Below, piece after piece: positions 48,401 to 56,399 of a stretch of DNA of 64,000 bases (positions are counted from its first letter, which is position 1; each line of letters opens with the position of its first letter). A program made the translations under genes and the position numbers. A model generated the notes under the pieces. The model saw only the letters and a list, made by a program, of their open reading frames with translations. It searched no databases and was not told the DNA's origin. Origin of the DNA: Stenotrophobium rhamnosiphilum (GTDB lineage Bacteria; Pseudomonadota; Gammaproteobacteria; Nevskiales; Nevskiaceae); NCBI RefSeq assembly GCF_003052265.1, contig NZ_QANS01000003.1, positions 1 through 64,000 on the forward strand, in the 5' to 3' direction.

Positions 48401-48741
48401 GCTCGTTAGACGAAAGCACGAGCAACAGCGATCGCTCTGCCGTCTCTGCCGCCGCGCTGTCGCTAGGCCTGAGTGGTAGCGGCTTGCTCGCAGAAAAAGT
48501 GACGCAGCGGATTGGCATCGATGAAGTGTCGGTGGGCAGCAAGCCTGGGCAGGACACTTCGCTGGCGATGCTCACCATCGGCAAATATCTCTCGCCAAAA
48601 TTGTTTATTAGCTACGGCGTTGGACTATTCCAGCGTGGTTATAGCTTCCGCCTGCAATACGACATCGGCCACGGTTTTAAGCTGCAAACAGAAACGGGCG
48701 TGGAATCGGGCGGCGATATTCTTTATTCGATCGAGCGCTAA
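45403..48741 (+). CDS. tamB: Translocation and assembly module inner-membrane protein TamB
   Basis: An 1112-residue AsmA-like, bridge-forming protein that spans the periplasm between inner and outer membrane. An N-terminal anchor (SAVLLKIVFGLTIGAVILLL) is followed by a long series of beta-rich repeats with hydrophobic groove residues. The C-terminal DUF490/TamB domain (about 780-1112) carries VRGTLDAPQFSLYSTPTMPQ, SWLVLGRSLDE and KYLSPKLFISYGVGLFQ. It starts in an ATGA overlap with tamA. A strong 17-bp terminator follows. Such bridge proteins are now linked to phospholipid transport to the outer membrane. Confidence 0.94.
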   Translation: MIRSLGRISAVLLKIVFGLTIGAVILLLVTTTGLRVGLDLASALTDQSIRYTEASGRLLGHVELRGFVYEDLYVKVDIDHAKLALMMPSLLIGRLQVRELDAGDIKIAIKHAPKKEPSEPFTQLPFPLIIDNAAIARLRLQSTPESSWLDFNKVELSAAWFDDIVDIDHLATDFMMFGPIKANGRLQFLPDGLRIEDTALHGPGDFTLNMLIGYEDHFEADAEWTRLQWPPSGEAMVTSKKGHLRAAGSWENYEYALSSVLRVQGVDMDAVAQGKGSLEALDVASLKAKLLAGEVNARGRVQWSPQIRIDAEGKATDLNPAVLAKEWPGKIGGQFKIATVFPNDQPLVKFDADLRNSRLRNYPFNLEAHGSWREDALQLDDALLQSGASTLHASGRALPPFDISAQLRSPDLGQFWPGLRGRANLDGKLRGTLETPTLSAHGQADAVGWQTYSARLIKLDAELDARGSSMLDFKTTELQIGDITSSVHLRGTGTVNQHTLDLDVNSKPINFHLGASGALNLKNRSWQGQISEGKLAPAQLGAWTLEDPAELFTNLDGVTLEPACWDSGDSRACFKIVKAAQGEMGFAFRVQDFALAYFKPFMPTGWTLDGKVSGTGDLLSRSINTAHIDIATTEGRLGVGDRSVLNFKPSSIKLFGQDGSLISTVDMPLEHGAVSMNATLAPGEDFGARALSGQINLDLPDLGWLRLLTREIDNATGHLQGQLQLAGTVSDPAFNGSVQLDKGKLRLTTPGIELSPLNLKITGNSDGKLILNADAMSGGGTLTVLGTLDAKAEKTTLHFDVKGDKFQALNIPDARVWVAPDLKIDVVGRKVDVTGDVLVPKAEITPTSFDSGVGPSSDQVIVTSQGKPATDSPWLISANVNLKLGDKVSFNGFGLKAPLTGSITAIEEPGRFTTGRGSIDLEGGRYKAYGQDLTITTGRLIFDGGPITQPAVEIRAERKPTDEITVGVYVRGTLDAPQFSLYSTPTMPQERQLSWLVLGRSLDESTSNSDRSAVSAAALSLGLSGSGLLAEKVTQRIGIDEVSVGSKPGQDTSLAMLTIGKYLSPKLFISYGVGLFQRGYSFRLQYDIGHGFKLQTETGVESGGDILYSIER

Positions 48742-48752
48742 ATTCGCTATAC

Positions 48753-48790
48753 AAACAACAACGCCGACATTTCTGTCGGCGTTGTTGTTT
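48753..48790 (+). terminator. Intrinsic terminator of tamA-tamB
   Basis: A 17-bp perfect stem (AAACAACAACGCCGACA with its complement) and a TTTC loop lie 12 bases after the tamB stop. The right arm ends in GTTGTTGTTT. Confidence 0.93.
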
Positions 48791-48809
48791 GAAGCTTGAT
48801 TGCCAAGCG

Positions 48810-49484
48810 TTACGGCAAAACTTTCCGCAGCCACAAACCAATCGCGTCGATTTCATCAGCGCAAACCTGATGCTGCATCGGATAGCTGCGCCAATCGACT
48901 TCGTAGCCCTCTGCACGCAGGATTTCAGCAGACGATTCACCCAAGGCCAGCGGCAACACTCCATCGTAATCGCCGTGACACATCAAAATCGGCAGATCAC
49001 GATTAGCGGCGCTCACTTCAGTCGCCAACTTGTCGGTGAGCGGCAGATAGGTCGACAGCGGTAGCAGACCCGCCAAACGCTGCGGATACCGCAGCGCGGT
49101 GTGCAAGGCGATCGCGCCGCCCTGCGAGAAACCCGCGATCACGATGCGATTGACGGGAATCCCCAAGCTCAGCTCCTGCCGAATAACCCCGTGCACGAGC
49201 GCTTCGGAGGCGCGGATGCCCGCATCGTCCTGCTTATCCATACGAGCGAGACTGAGAATGTCGTACCAAGCCCGCATCGGCATGCCGTTGTTGATCGTCA
49301 CCGGCCGCACGGGCGCATGCGGAAAGATGAAGCGGATGCTGTGGTCCTTTGGCAAACCCAGCTCCGGCACGATCGATACAAAGTCGTGCCCGTCTGCACC
49401 CAAACCATGCAGCCAAATCACGGTGCCGGTGGCGGCAGAGGGCGGGTTGATGGTGACGGAGGATTTGGTTTCGTGGATCTTCAT
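48810..49484 (-). CDS. Carboxylesterase/phospholipase-type alpha/beta hydrolase
   Basis: A 224-residue esterase of the carboxylesterase/acyl-protein-thioesterase group. An oxyanion-side motif WLHGLGADGHDF is near residue 25, the nucleophile elbow is GFSQGGAIAL (Ser about 120), the Asp is in CHGDYDGVLP (about 172) and the His in YPMQHQV (about 204). The length fits this family. Likely a broad-specificity esterase of short-chain acyl esters. It is convergent with tamB and divergent from lptM. Confidence 0.88.
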   Translation of the reverse strand: MKIHETKSSVTINPPSAATGTVIWLHGLGADGHDFVSIVPELGLPKDHSIRFIFPHAPVRPVTINNGMPMRAWYDILSLARMDKQDDAGIRASEALVHGVIRQELSLGIPVNRIVIAGFSQGGAIALHTALRYPQRLAGLLPLSTYLPLTDKLATEVSAANRDLPILMCHGDYDGVLPLALGESSAEILRAEGYEVDWRSYPMQHQVCADEIDAIGLWLRKVLP

Positions 49485-49610
49485 GGGCTTATTTAGGATA
49501 GGAATCAGAATTTAAGGCCGCGATTGTCCATCAAGGGCCTGTTAATGCCAATTTCACGCCAGCGGCGGGGGCAAATGCACGGTAAAATTCCTGCCCCGCG
49601 GAGTTGATCT

Positions 49611-49841
49611 ATGTCCCCTCGTATCGCCTGTCTCACACTGGTCTTGTTATCACTCACCGCCTGCGGTCAGGCCGGCAAGCTGGTGCTGCCAGAAAAAGAC
49701 GTTCCGACTCCCAAGGCAGCTGAAGCCAAAGCCACGGTCGTTGATCCCGTGTCGAGCGAGACGCCAAATCCGACGCCGGACACAACGCCGACAACACCTG
49801 CGCAAACTGCGCCCGCCGCACCCAAGAAGGAAAAGCCGTAG
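49611..49841 (+). CDS. lptM: LPS translocon maturation chaperone LptM (YifL-like lipoprotein)
   Basis: A 76-residue lipoprotein. The signal ends in a lipobox LSLTAC with Cys18, followed by the family hallmark CGQAGKLVLPEKD (CGQKGPLYLP type). The rest is a Pro/Thr/Ala-rich tail. LptM helps LptD form correct disulfides in the outer membrane. It lies directly upstream of lysA, the conserved neighbourhood, and its stop overlaps the lysA GTG by one base. Confidence 0.88.
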   Translation: MSPRIACLTLVLLSLTACGQAGKLVLPEKDVPTPKAAEAKATVVDPVSSETPNPTPDTTPTTPAQTAPAAPKKEKP

Positions 49842-51088
49842 TGGAATATTTTGATTATCGTGACGGCGAACTGTTCGCCGAAGATGTCCGCGCTTCTGAA
49901 CTCGCAACGCGCTACGGCACGCCTTGCTACGTCTACTCGCGCACCGCACTAGAAAATCGCTATCGCGCTTTTGATGAAGCGTTATCGCCTGTGCCGCATC
50001 AGGTTTGCTACGCGGTCAAAGCCAATTCCAATATCGCGGTGCTGAATGTACTGGCACGCTTGGGTAGCGGCTTCGATATCGTCTCTGGAGGCGAACTGTT
50101 CCGCGTGCTGCGTGCAGGCGGCGATCCTTCCAAGATCGTGTTCTCTGGCGTGGGCAAAACCGCAGAAGAAATGCGCGATGCGCTGAACGCAAACATTTAC
50201 TGCTTCAACGTTGAGTCAGAATCCGAACTGCATCGCCTCAATAGCGTTGCGCACAAGCGCGGCCAGCGCGCACGCATCGCTCTGCGTGTGAATCCAGACG
50301 TTGATGCCAAGACACACCCGTACATTTCTACCGGTCTTAAGAACAATAAGTTCGGCGTGGATATTGCGATTGCAGAACGCCTCTACGCTGAAGCCGCCAA
50401 GATGCCGGGCATCGAGATCATCGGCGTCGCCAGTCACATTGGCTCGCAGTTACTGGATGTACAGCCGCTGCTCGATGCAATGGATCGCGTGCTCGCACTG
50501 ATTGATCGCCTCAAAGCAATCGGAATTAACCTTCAGCACATCGACGTTGGCGGCGGCTTAGGCGTTCGTTACAACGACGAACAGCCACTAGAGCCCGGCA
50601 CTTGGGCACGCGCGCTACTGCCGAAGTTGTCGGGTCGCGATCTTAAAGTGATGACCGAACCGGGCCGCGCGATTGTTGGCAACGCTGGTCTGCTGATCAC
50701 GCGCGTTGAGACGATCAAGTGCAATAACGAAAAAAACTTCGCCGTGATTGATGCGGCAATGAACGATCTGATTCGTCCTACGCTGTACCAGGCATGGATG
50801 AAGATTGTTCGCGTTAACGAAAAGTCCAGCGCTGAAGTAAAGAACTACGACATCGTCGGCCCTGTTTGTGAAAGCGGCGATTGGCTCGGCAAAGATCGTG
50901 AACTCGCACTGGAAGAAGGCGATCTACTCGCCGTGCGCACCGCTGGTGCATACGGCTTCACGATGGCCAGCAACTACAACACGCGTCCACGCGCAGTTGA
51001 AGTCATGGTCGACGGCGAACGCCACACCATCATCCGCGCCCGCGAAACGCTGGACGATCTGGTGCGCGGAGAAGCACTGCTGCCGTGA
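49841..51088 (+). CDS. lysA: Diaminopimelate decarboxylase
   Basis: A 415-residue PLP enzyme that converts meso-diaminopimelate to lysine. The PLP lysine is Lys60 in CYAVKANSN. HIDVGGGLGVRY and MTEPGRAIVGNAG bind the phosphate, and GPVCESGDWLGKDREL carries the active-site Cys. Start is GTG at 49841, one base into the lptM stop. The usual next gene dapF is absent; polA follows in a GTGA overlap. Confidence 0.96.
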   Translation: MEYFDYRDGELFAEDVRASELATRYGTPCYVYSRTALENRYRAFDEALSPVPHQVCYAVKANSNIAVLNVLARLGSGFDIVSGGELFRVLRAGGDPSKIVFSGVGKTAEEMRDALNANIYCFNVESESELHRLNSVAHKRGQRARIALRVNPDVDAKTHPYISTGLKNNKFGVDIAIAERLYAEAAKMPGIEIIGVASHIGSQLLDVQPLLDAMDRVLALIDRLKAIGINLQHIDVGGGLGVRYNDEQPLEPGTWARALLPKLSGRDLKVMTEPGRAIVGNAGLLITRVETIKCNNEKNFAVIDAAMNDLIRPTLYQAWMKIVRVNEKSSAEVKNYDIVGPVCESGDWLGKDRELALEEGDLLAVRTAGAYGFTMASNYNTRPRAVEVMVDGERHTIIRARETLDDLVRGEALLP

Positions 51089-53874
51089 GTACGATCAACG
51101 GCCCGCTGGTTCTTATTGACGGTTCATCATGGTTGTTTCGTGCGTATCACGCACTGCCACCCCTGACGAACCCCGCGGGTCAGCCCACCGGCGCTGTGTT
51201 CGGCATGGGCAATATGTTGCGTCGTCTCAGCAAGGACTATTTGCCTGAGCGCATCTGCGTTGTGTTCGATGCGCCCGGCAAAACATTCCGTGAAGCGATT
51301 TACGCCGAGTACAAAGCCAATCGCGATGAAACGCCGGAAGATCTTTCGGTGCAGTTCGCACCCATCATCGAGATGGCAGAAGCGCTGGGTTTACCGGTCA
51401 TTCAAATGTCCGGCGTTGAAGCGGATGATGTGATTGGCACACTCACACGCCAAGGCCGCGCGGCTGGGCTTGATGTATTGATTGTCACCAGCGACAAAGA
51501 CATGGCGCAGTTGGTGGATGAGCATGTGAGCCTGCTCGACACCATGAAGAATCGCCGTATGGATCCCGCAGGTGTCGTTGAGAAATTCGGCGTGCCGCCT
51601 GCGCTCATCATCGACATGCTCGCCTTGATGGGTGACACCAGCGACAACATTCCTGGCGTGCCGGGAGTGGGCCCAGTTACGGCTGCAAAGTGGCTCAACA
51701 CTTACGGTTCATTGGATGTGCTGGTTGAGAACGCCGAAAAAATTGGCGGCAAGATCGGCGACAAATTCCGCGCGCATTTGGCAACGGGCTTGCTGCCTGT
51801 TGCTAAAGACCTTGCAACGATTCGTTGCGAGTTGGAGATGCCGCTGACGATTGAAGCGCTCGTGCCACGCGCTCCCGACGTTGAGAAACTTGCAGCGCTG
51901 TACAAGCGCATGGGCTTTCATCGTTGGCTGGAAGAACTCGGTGGCGCGCCTGCGTCAGCAGAACCTGTCGCAGCAAAATCTTTTGATAAACCGGTAACGG
52001 CTTACACAACGATTGCTTCGCCTGCGCAAAGCGAAATCGTTGTGCCCACTGAGCAAATCAAAACGCGCGTTGAGCTTGTGCTTGATGACGCTGCACTTGA
52101 AGCGCTCGCACTGAAACTCGAAAGCGCTGAACTGTTCTGTTTTGATACTGAAACCGACAGCCTAGAATCCAATCAAGCAAATCTTGTTGGCCTCGCCTTC
52201 GCCGTCGAAGCGGGTCACGGCTGGTATGTACCTGTAGGCCACAACTACATGGGCGCACCGGCGCAGTTGTCGCTAGAAAAAGTGTTGAATCGTCTACGTG
52301 GCGTGATGGAAGACGATAGCCGCGCCAAGGTCGGCCAACACATCAAGTTCGATCTCAATGTGCTTGCACGCCACGGCTTACACGTTCGCGGCGTACGTCA
52401 CGACACGATGCTGCAAAGCTACGTGATCGACGCTGCAGGCAGCCGTCACGACATGGACACGCTGGCACAGAAGTATCTGGGCCACACGACTATCGCGTTC
52501 TCGGATGTCGCAGGCAAAGGTAAAAACCAAATCACTTTTAATCAGGTGGCTTTGGATGTCGCCGCCGATTATTCCGCAGAAGATGCGGATATCACTTTGC
52601 GTCTGCACCAAACGCTATATCCACGCGTTTGTGAAATCGAAGCGCTGAAACGCGTTTACGAAACCATCGAGATGCCGCTGGTGCCTGTGCTCGCACAGAT
52701 GGAGCAGACGGGCGTTCGCGTTGATGCAGCGCTACTCGGGCGCATCAGCGCCGAACTCGCCACGCGCATGGCGCAAATTCAGACTGAAGTTTTTAAAGAG
52801 GCAGGTCAAGAATTCAATCTTGGCTCGCCTAAACAGTTGCAACATATCCTCTACGAGAAATTGCAGTTGCCGGTACTCGGCAAAACGCCGAAGGGCGATC
52901 CGTCTACCGCCGAAGATGTGCTGGAAGAGCTCGCCGCACAACACGCGCTGCCGCGTTTGATTCTGGAATGGCGTGGCATGTCGAAGCTTCGCTCGACGTA
53001 CACCGAGAGCCTGCCGCTACAGATCAATCCTCGCACCGGTCGCATTCACACCAGCTATCACCAAGCGGTTGCGGCGACAGGTCGTTTGTCTTCGCAAGAT
53101 CCGAATCTGCAGAACATTCCGATTCGCACCGCAGAAGGTCGTCGCATTCGTCAGGCCTTTATCGCTGCGTCGGGCTGCGCTTTGCTATCCATCGACTACT
53201 CACAAATTGAATTGCGTTTGATGGCGCATTTCTCTGGCGACGAAAAGTTGGTGCAGGCGTTCATAGATGGTCGCGACATTCACCAAGCCACCGCCGCAGA
53301 AGTGCATGGCATCGCGCTCGATCAAGTCAGCGGTGAACAACGTCGCGCAGCTAAGGCAACCAACTTTGGTTTGATTTACGGCATGTCTGCGTTCGGTCTG
53401 GCGCGTCAACTCGGCATTCCGCGCGGCGAAGCGCAGGCCTATATCGACACTTTCTTCGCCCGCTATCCCGGCGTGAAAGAGTTCATGGACAACACCCGTG
53501 AGTTCGCACGTCGTGCAGGCTATGTCGAAACCCTGTTCGGCCGTCGTTTGTACCTGCCCAACATCAATTCCAAGAACGCGAACTTCCGCCAATACGCCGA
53601 AAGAACCGCGATTAATGCCCCGCTTCAAGGCACCGCAGCTGATTTGATCAAGCTAGCGATGATCGATTTAAAGGCGTTTTTAGAGCAGAAGGCGCCTGAT
53701 ACCCGCATGATCATGCAAGTTCACGACGAATTGATCTTTGAAGGCCCTGAGGCTGAACTCCAGAGCCTGGCCCCTGAACTTGCCCGTCGCATGTGCGAGA
53801 TCACCGCGCTTAAGGTGCCTTTGATCGCGGAACCAGGCCTCGGCGCTAACTGGGATGCCGCCCATAATGTGTAA
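51085..53874 (+). CDS. polA: DNA polymerase I
   Basis: A 929-residue repair and replication polymerase with all three domains. The 5'-3' exonuclease (about 1-290) has VLIDGSSWLFRAYHALPP, VFDAPGKTFRE and GDTSDNIPGVPGVGP. The 3'-5' exonuclease (about 330-520) has FCFDTETDSLESN. In the polymerase domain, motif A is LLSIDYSQIELRLMAHFS, motif B is RRAAKATNFGLIYGMSAFGL and motif C is MQVHDELIFE. It starts with GTG in a GTGA overlap with lysA. Downstream there is a non-coding region that appears to hold a small RNA. Confidence 0.97.
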   Translation: MSTINGPLVLIDGSSWLFRAYHALPPLTNPAGQPTGAVFGMGNMLRRLSKDYLPERICVVFDAPGKTFREAIYAEYKANRDETPEDLSVQFAPIIEMAEALGLPVIQMSGVEADDVIGTLTRQGRAAGLDVLIVTSDKDMAQLVDEHVSLLDTMKNRRMDPAGVVEKFGVPPALIIDMLALMGDTSDNIPGVPGVGPVTAAKWLNTYGSLDVLVENAEKIGGKIGDKFRAHLATGLLPVAKDLATIRCELEMPLTIEALVPRAPDVEKLAALYKRMGFHRWLEELGGAPASAEPVAAKSFDKPVTAYTTIASPAQSEIVVPTEQIKTRVELVLDDAALEALALKLESAELFCFDTETDSLESNQANLVGLAFAVEAGHGWYVPVGHNYMGAPAQLSLEKVLNRLRGVMEDDSRAKVGQHIKFDLNVLARHGLHVRGVRHDTMLQSYVIDAAGSRHDMDTLAQKYLGHTTIAFSDVAGKGKNQITFNQVALDVAADYSAEDADITLRLHQTLYPRVCEIEALKRVYETIEMPLVPVLAQMEQTGVRVDAALLGRISAELATRMAQIQTEVFKEAGQEFNLGSPKQLQHILYEKLQLPVLGKTPKGDPSTAEDVLEELAAQHALPRLILEWRGMSKLRSTYTESLPLQINPRTGRIHTSYHQAVAATGRLSSQDPNLQNIPIRTAEGRRIRQAFIAASGCALLSIDYSQIELRLMAHFSGDEKLVQAFIDGRDIHQATAAEVHGIALDQVSGEQRRAAKATNFGLIYGMSAFGLARQLGIPRGEAQAYIDTFFARYPGVKEFMDNTREFARRAGYVETLFGRRLYLPNINSKNANFRQYAERTAINAPLQGTAADLIKLAMIDLKAFLEQKAPDTRMIMQVHDELIFEGPEAELQSLAPELARRMCEITALKVPLIAEPGLGANWDAAHNV

Positions 53875-54023
53875 AGCTGTAACTTACTAATTAATAATAA
53901 AATTTAGTTTTAAATTTGTTGAAATTGGCCCTTAACGTAGATTTACGCAGGCCATAACTTATTGATTAGTAAGAAACTGTGCAGGCCGTTCAAGGCATCT
54001 ATTTCAGCCCATGAAAGCGGCCG

Positions 54024-54053
54024 TTGAACTAAACCGTCCTGCCCACATCTAAT
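54024..54053 (+). promoter_or_regulatory. Predicted sigma70 promoter of the polA-linked sRNA
   Basis: -35 TTGAAC at 54024-54029 and -10 TCTAAT at 54048-54053, with an 18-bp spacer. The transcription start would be near 54060. It matches the consensus at 4 of 6 (-35) and 5 of 6 (-10) positions. It lies just ahead of the hairpin cluster, which supports independent transcription. Confidence 0.6.
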
Positions 54054-54059
54054 CCTTCG

Positions 54060-54175
54060 AGTACGGATTCTCCCTTTCCTACTCCCCGCCGCGTAACTCC
54101 CTAGGCGGGTCCGGTTTCCCCCAAGCCGGAGCTCCTTGGCCCGATAGGTCTCCCCCTGATCTATCGGGCTTTTTT
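54060..54175 (+). ncRNA. Small RNA candidate with three C-rich hairpin loops (sX13/ErsA/Spot 42 locus position)
   Basis: About 115 nt. A C/U-rich single-stranded 5' part (ATTCTCCCTTTCCTACTCCC) precedes hairpin 1 (stem CCCGCC/GGCGGG, 54085-54090 with 54104-54109, loop containing CTCCCT), hairpin 2 (8-bp stem 54110-54117 with 54123-54130, loop CCCCC) and hairpin 3 (12-bp stem 54139-54150 with 54158-54169, loop TCCCCCT) followed by TTTTTT, an intrinsic terminator. All three loops are C-rich, as in sRNAs that pair with the G-rich Shine-Dalgarno region of target mRNAs. A position right after polA is where enterobacterial Spot 42, Pseudomonas ErsA and Xanthomonas sX13 lie (from memory); sX13 also has C-rich loops and is about 115 nt long. 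No coding potential is seen. Confidence 0.78.
54139..54175 (+). terminator. Terminator hairpin of the sRNA
   Basis: A 12-bp stem (GCCCGATAGGTC pairing with GATCTATCGGGC, one G-T wobble) with loop TCCCCCT, followed by six T residues. It is both the third C-rich loop and the transcript end. Confidence 0.9.
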
Positions 54176-54212
54176 ATGTACAGGAAGTACGGTACCCCAC
54201 GGGCGCATGGAT

Positions 54213-54359
54213 GCGCAGGAGTGGGGTTCTCGCCTCGCTCACTAAACTTTAAAAAAAGAACGCGCAGGAGCGGAGGTGTTTGTGCAGAGATGTCATCTCC
54301 AAACAAGAACACGCAGGAGTGGAGCTCTCGCCCCGCTCACTAAACTCTTAAAAAAGCCC
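54213..54359. repeat. Three tandem 49-bp REP-like units
   Basis: Units start at 54213, 54262 and 54311, each beginning (G/A)CGCAGGAG(T/C)GG. The first and third share CGCTCACTAAACT and an A-rich tail; the second has diverged after 12 bases. Within units 1 and 3, GAGTGG can pair with a downstream CCGCTC/CTCGCTC, giving a REP-style hairpin. They lie in the 3' region of the minus-strand S15 gene. Confidence 0.7.
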
Positions 54360-54391
54360 CGCTAACACGGAAGCACCTGTGCAGCGACGCC

Positions 54392-56377
54392 CTAAGAACC
54401 CCCACCATTCAACTGCCCCACAGGCACAAGCGGCAACACCACACTAGAAGCATGCGCCACATCGCCATAGATACTCAGAACCCCAGCAGCCGAATCAACC
54501 ACACCCGGCAACGGCATTAACGCAAACGGAAAATTGCTAGCACCCACAGAAATGCGCAGCTTGTGACCTTTGCGAATCAACGCACTCGTCGGAAAAATTT
54601 CTACCGGCACTTTAACGATGTTGCCGCTGCCAACCGCCTGCAGTGATTCGAAAGTAAACGGATGCCAAGGCTGAATCATTTCGCCATCGAGATAGCGTGA
54701 TTTGCTTTCGTCTACGGCGCGAAACGAGGCGGTGAGTAGTCCACTGGTCAATGCGTGCGCACTACCGTCGGGATACAAATCAGAAACGCGCACAACGACA
54801 CCTGCATTCTGCGCAGTCGTCGACATCCAGATGTCCGCGAGGATGGGGCCATTGATGTACATGTCCTCTTCCAAAGTTGCGGTGTCGAATGTTGCTTCCA
54901 ATGTTTGCGCGACGTTGTCTTTGTAGAAGCAATCAATCGGCGCATAGCCAGTGAGTCCCAGTGATATCTGCAAAGTACTTTCCGAACAGATGCCATTAAC
55001 GGGTTGTTGAATGATCGTGCTTGGCGCGGGATTGGTCGTCGGCGCTGTGTTATCCAAACGTCCGCCACTTTGCAAAAAATAACGCGCTGCCTGTGCATGC
55101 GGATTGGGCCAATCGCTACTCGTCGAGAAGTGCTCGTGCCCCCAAACCCATTGCGTAACATTTGGCAGCTTCTCGGCACCGTTGCGCATGTTCTTTAGAT
55201 AACGATCGAACCACATCAGCGCAATGTGATCGAGCACGGGCACGCCTTCACGCGGCAGGCCATCACCGGTCGCAGCTTCTAAGTGATGCCAAGGGCCAAT
55301 CAATAATTTTGTTGTGGTGTGATTCTTCAGCGCTTCGTAATTGAGCGGTTCACTGCGCTGGAAAATATCGAACAGGCCACCGACGACAAAGGTCGGTACT
55401 TTCAAGCCATCAGAAACTTCCAACGGGGCTTTCGTCGCCCAGTACTCGTTATCGAAAGCACTATCTTCCGCTCCAGAAACAACGCCAACGGTTCGCGGAA
55501 TCAAAAACTGATTGAGCCCCAGCAAGTGTTGATTAACGGCTGAGAGATATTGATCAGGCTGCGAATAGAACTGCGGATCTACCGTCGCTAACAGTGTGAC
55601 TGCGCCCATCCACGCTGGGAGAAACGCGATGCTGGCCTGACCACCGACAAATACAACGTCGCGATAAATATCGCCATGCGGCACGATCGGAAAAACGGCT
55701 TTGATCGCGGGATGGCCGTGACTCGCTGCGAATAGAGAGGTTGTCGCCGTGGCAGAAATTCCCCACATGCCGATGACGCCATCGCTCCATGGCTGCGCGA
55801 CAATCCAATCAAGAACCTGCGGATAATCTTGCAACTCACGAGCGCTGAAAGGATCCCACGCACCACCAGAACGCCCGGTGCCGCGCACATCAATCAACAC
55901 ATGGTTGTAGCCATGCGAAACAAAATAAGGATTGATGCCGCCGCCGAGCGGAATCGTGTCGCCGACATTTTTGTTGTACGGCGTAAACGTGACGATGGTG
56001 GGCAAGGGACTCGTTGAAAACTTACCGGCCTTGGTCGGACGCACCAACTTCAATGTGATGCTGATGCCGTCATCCATCGCAACACTGACATTGTCTTCAG
56101 CAGCGCTGCCGTCGTAGCTGGCAGGTGGGTTGTAGTCGACCCATTTCCCATCGGCGTTTTTCGTGATCGCTTCGTTTGGCCGACTCGCGTGCTGACGATT
56201 GCCCAGCGTGGTCCAGTCGCTATTGCCCCCTGCATCGCCATCGACAGAAGGCGAGCGGCTACACGCGGCAACCGCCACAAGGACAGCGCCCATCGATAAG
56301 GCTAAAAATAAAGAATGACCCAAGCGTCCGACGATGCGACGCGCAACCCCATTGCTGCCCGAATGCTCTGCTCGCAT
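54392..56377 (-). CDS. CocE/NonD (S15 X-Pro dipeptidyl-peptidase-like) hydrolase lipoprotein
   Basis: About 661 residues. The start at 56377 (MRAEHSGSNGVARR) fits a predicted promoter whose transcript would begin near 56405; the frame is open up to 56422, but that part overlaps the promoter. A long basic n-region and a hydrophobic segment end in VAVAAC (lipobox, Cys39). The alpha/beta hydrolase domain has VDVRGTGRSGGAWDPFS-like text, the nucleophile in MWGISATATTS, an Asp in VVGGLFDIFQRS and a His in GPWHHLE. The C-terminal jelly-roll X-Pro domain (about 490-660; SRYLDGEMIQPWHPF, HKLRISVGASNFPF) is complete. Such enzymes hydrolyse esters or X-Pro peptides; the substrate is unknown. It is divergent from, and probably controlled by, the adjacent TetR protein. 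Confidence 0.88.
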   Translation of the reverse strand: MRAEHSGSNGVARRIVGRLGHSLFLALSMGAVLVAVAACSRSPSVDGDAGGNSDWTTLGNRQHASRPNEAITKNADGKWVDYNPPASYDGSAAEDNVSVAMDDGISITLKLVRPTKAGKFSTSPLPTIVTFTPYNKNVGDTIPLGGGINPYFVSHGYNHVLIDVRGTGRSGGAWDPFSARELQDYPQVLDWIVAQPWSDGVIGMWGISATATTSLFAASHGHPAIKAVFPIVPHGDIYRDVVFVGGQASIAFLPAWMGAVTLLATVDPQFYSQPDQYLSAVNQHLLGLNQFLIPRTVGVVSGAEDSAFDNEYWATKAPLEVSDGLKVPTFVVGGLFDIFQRSEPLNYEALKNHTTTKLLIGPWHHLEAATGDGLPREGVPVLDHIALMWFDRYLKNMRNGAEKLPNVTQWVWGHEHFSTSSDWPNPHAQAARYFLQSGGRLDNTAPTTNPAPSTIIQQPVNGICSESTLQISLGLTGYAPIDCFYKDNVAQTLEATFDTATLEEDMYINGPILADIWMSTTAQNAGVVVRVSDLYPDGSAHALTSGLLTASFRAVDESKSRYLDGEMIQPWHPFTFESLQAVGSGNIVKVPVEIFPTSALIRKGHKLRISVGASNFPFALMPLPGVVDSAAGVLSIYGDVAHASSVVLPLVPVGQLNGGGS

Positions 56378-56399
56378 ATCCAACCCCGTCAGTATCCAC

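Larger units (their letters stand above)
53875..54391. other. Gene-free region after polA with sRNA and repeats
   Basis: 517 bp with no credible protein gene. It holds, in order: an AT-rich segment with TTACTAA (53884-53890) and its complement TTAGTAA (53966-53972); a predicted sigma70 promoter (54024-54053); the C-rich sRNA candidate (about 54060-54175); and three 49-bp repeat units (54213-54359) before the convergent S15 gene. Confidence 0.8.

Noticed and set aside
54213-54359. 49-bp periodic repeats considered as a CRISPR array
   Set aside because: Only three units, no conserved spacer/repeat division, and the units differ internally; they resemble REP elements.
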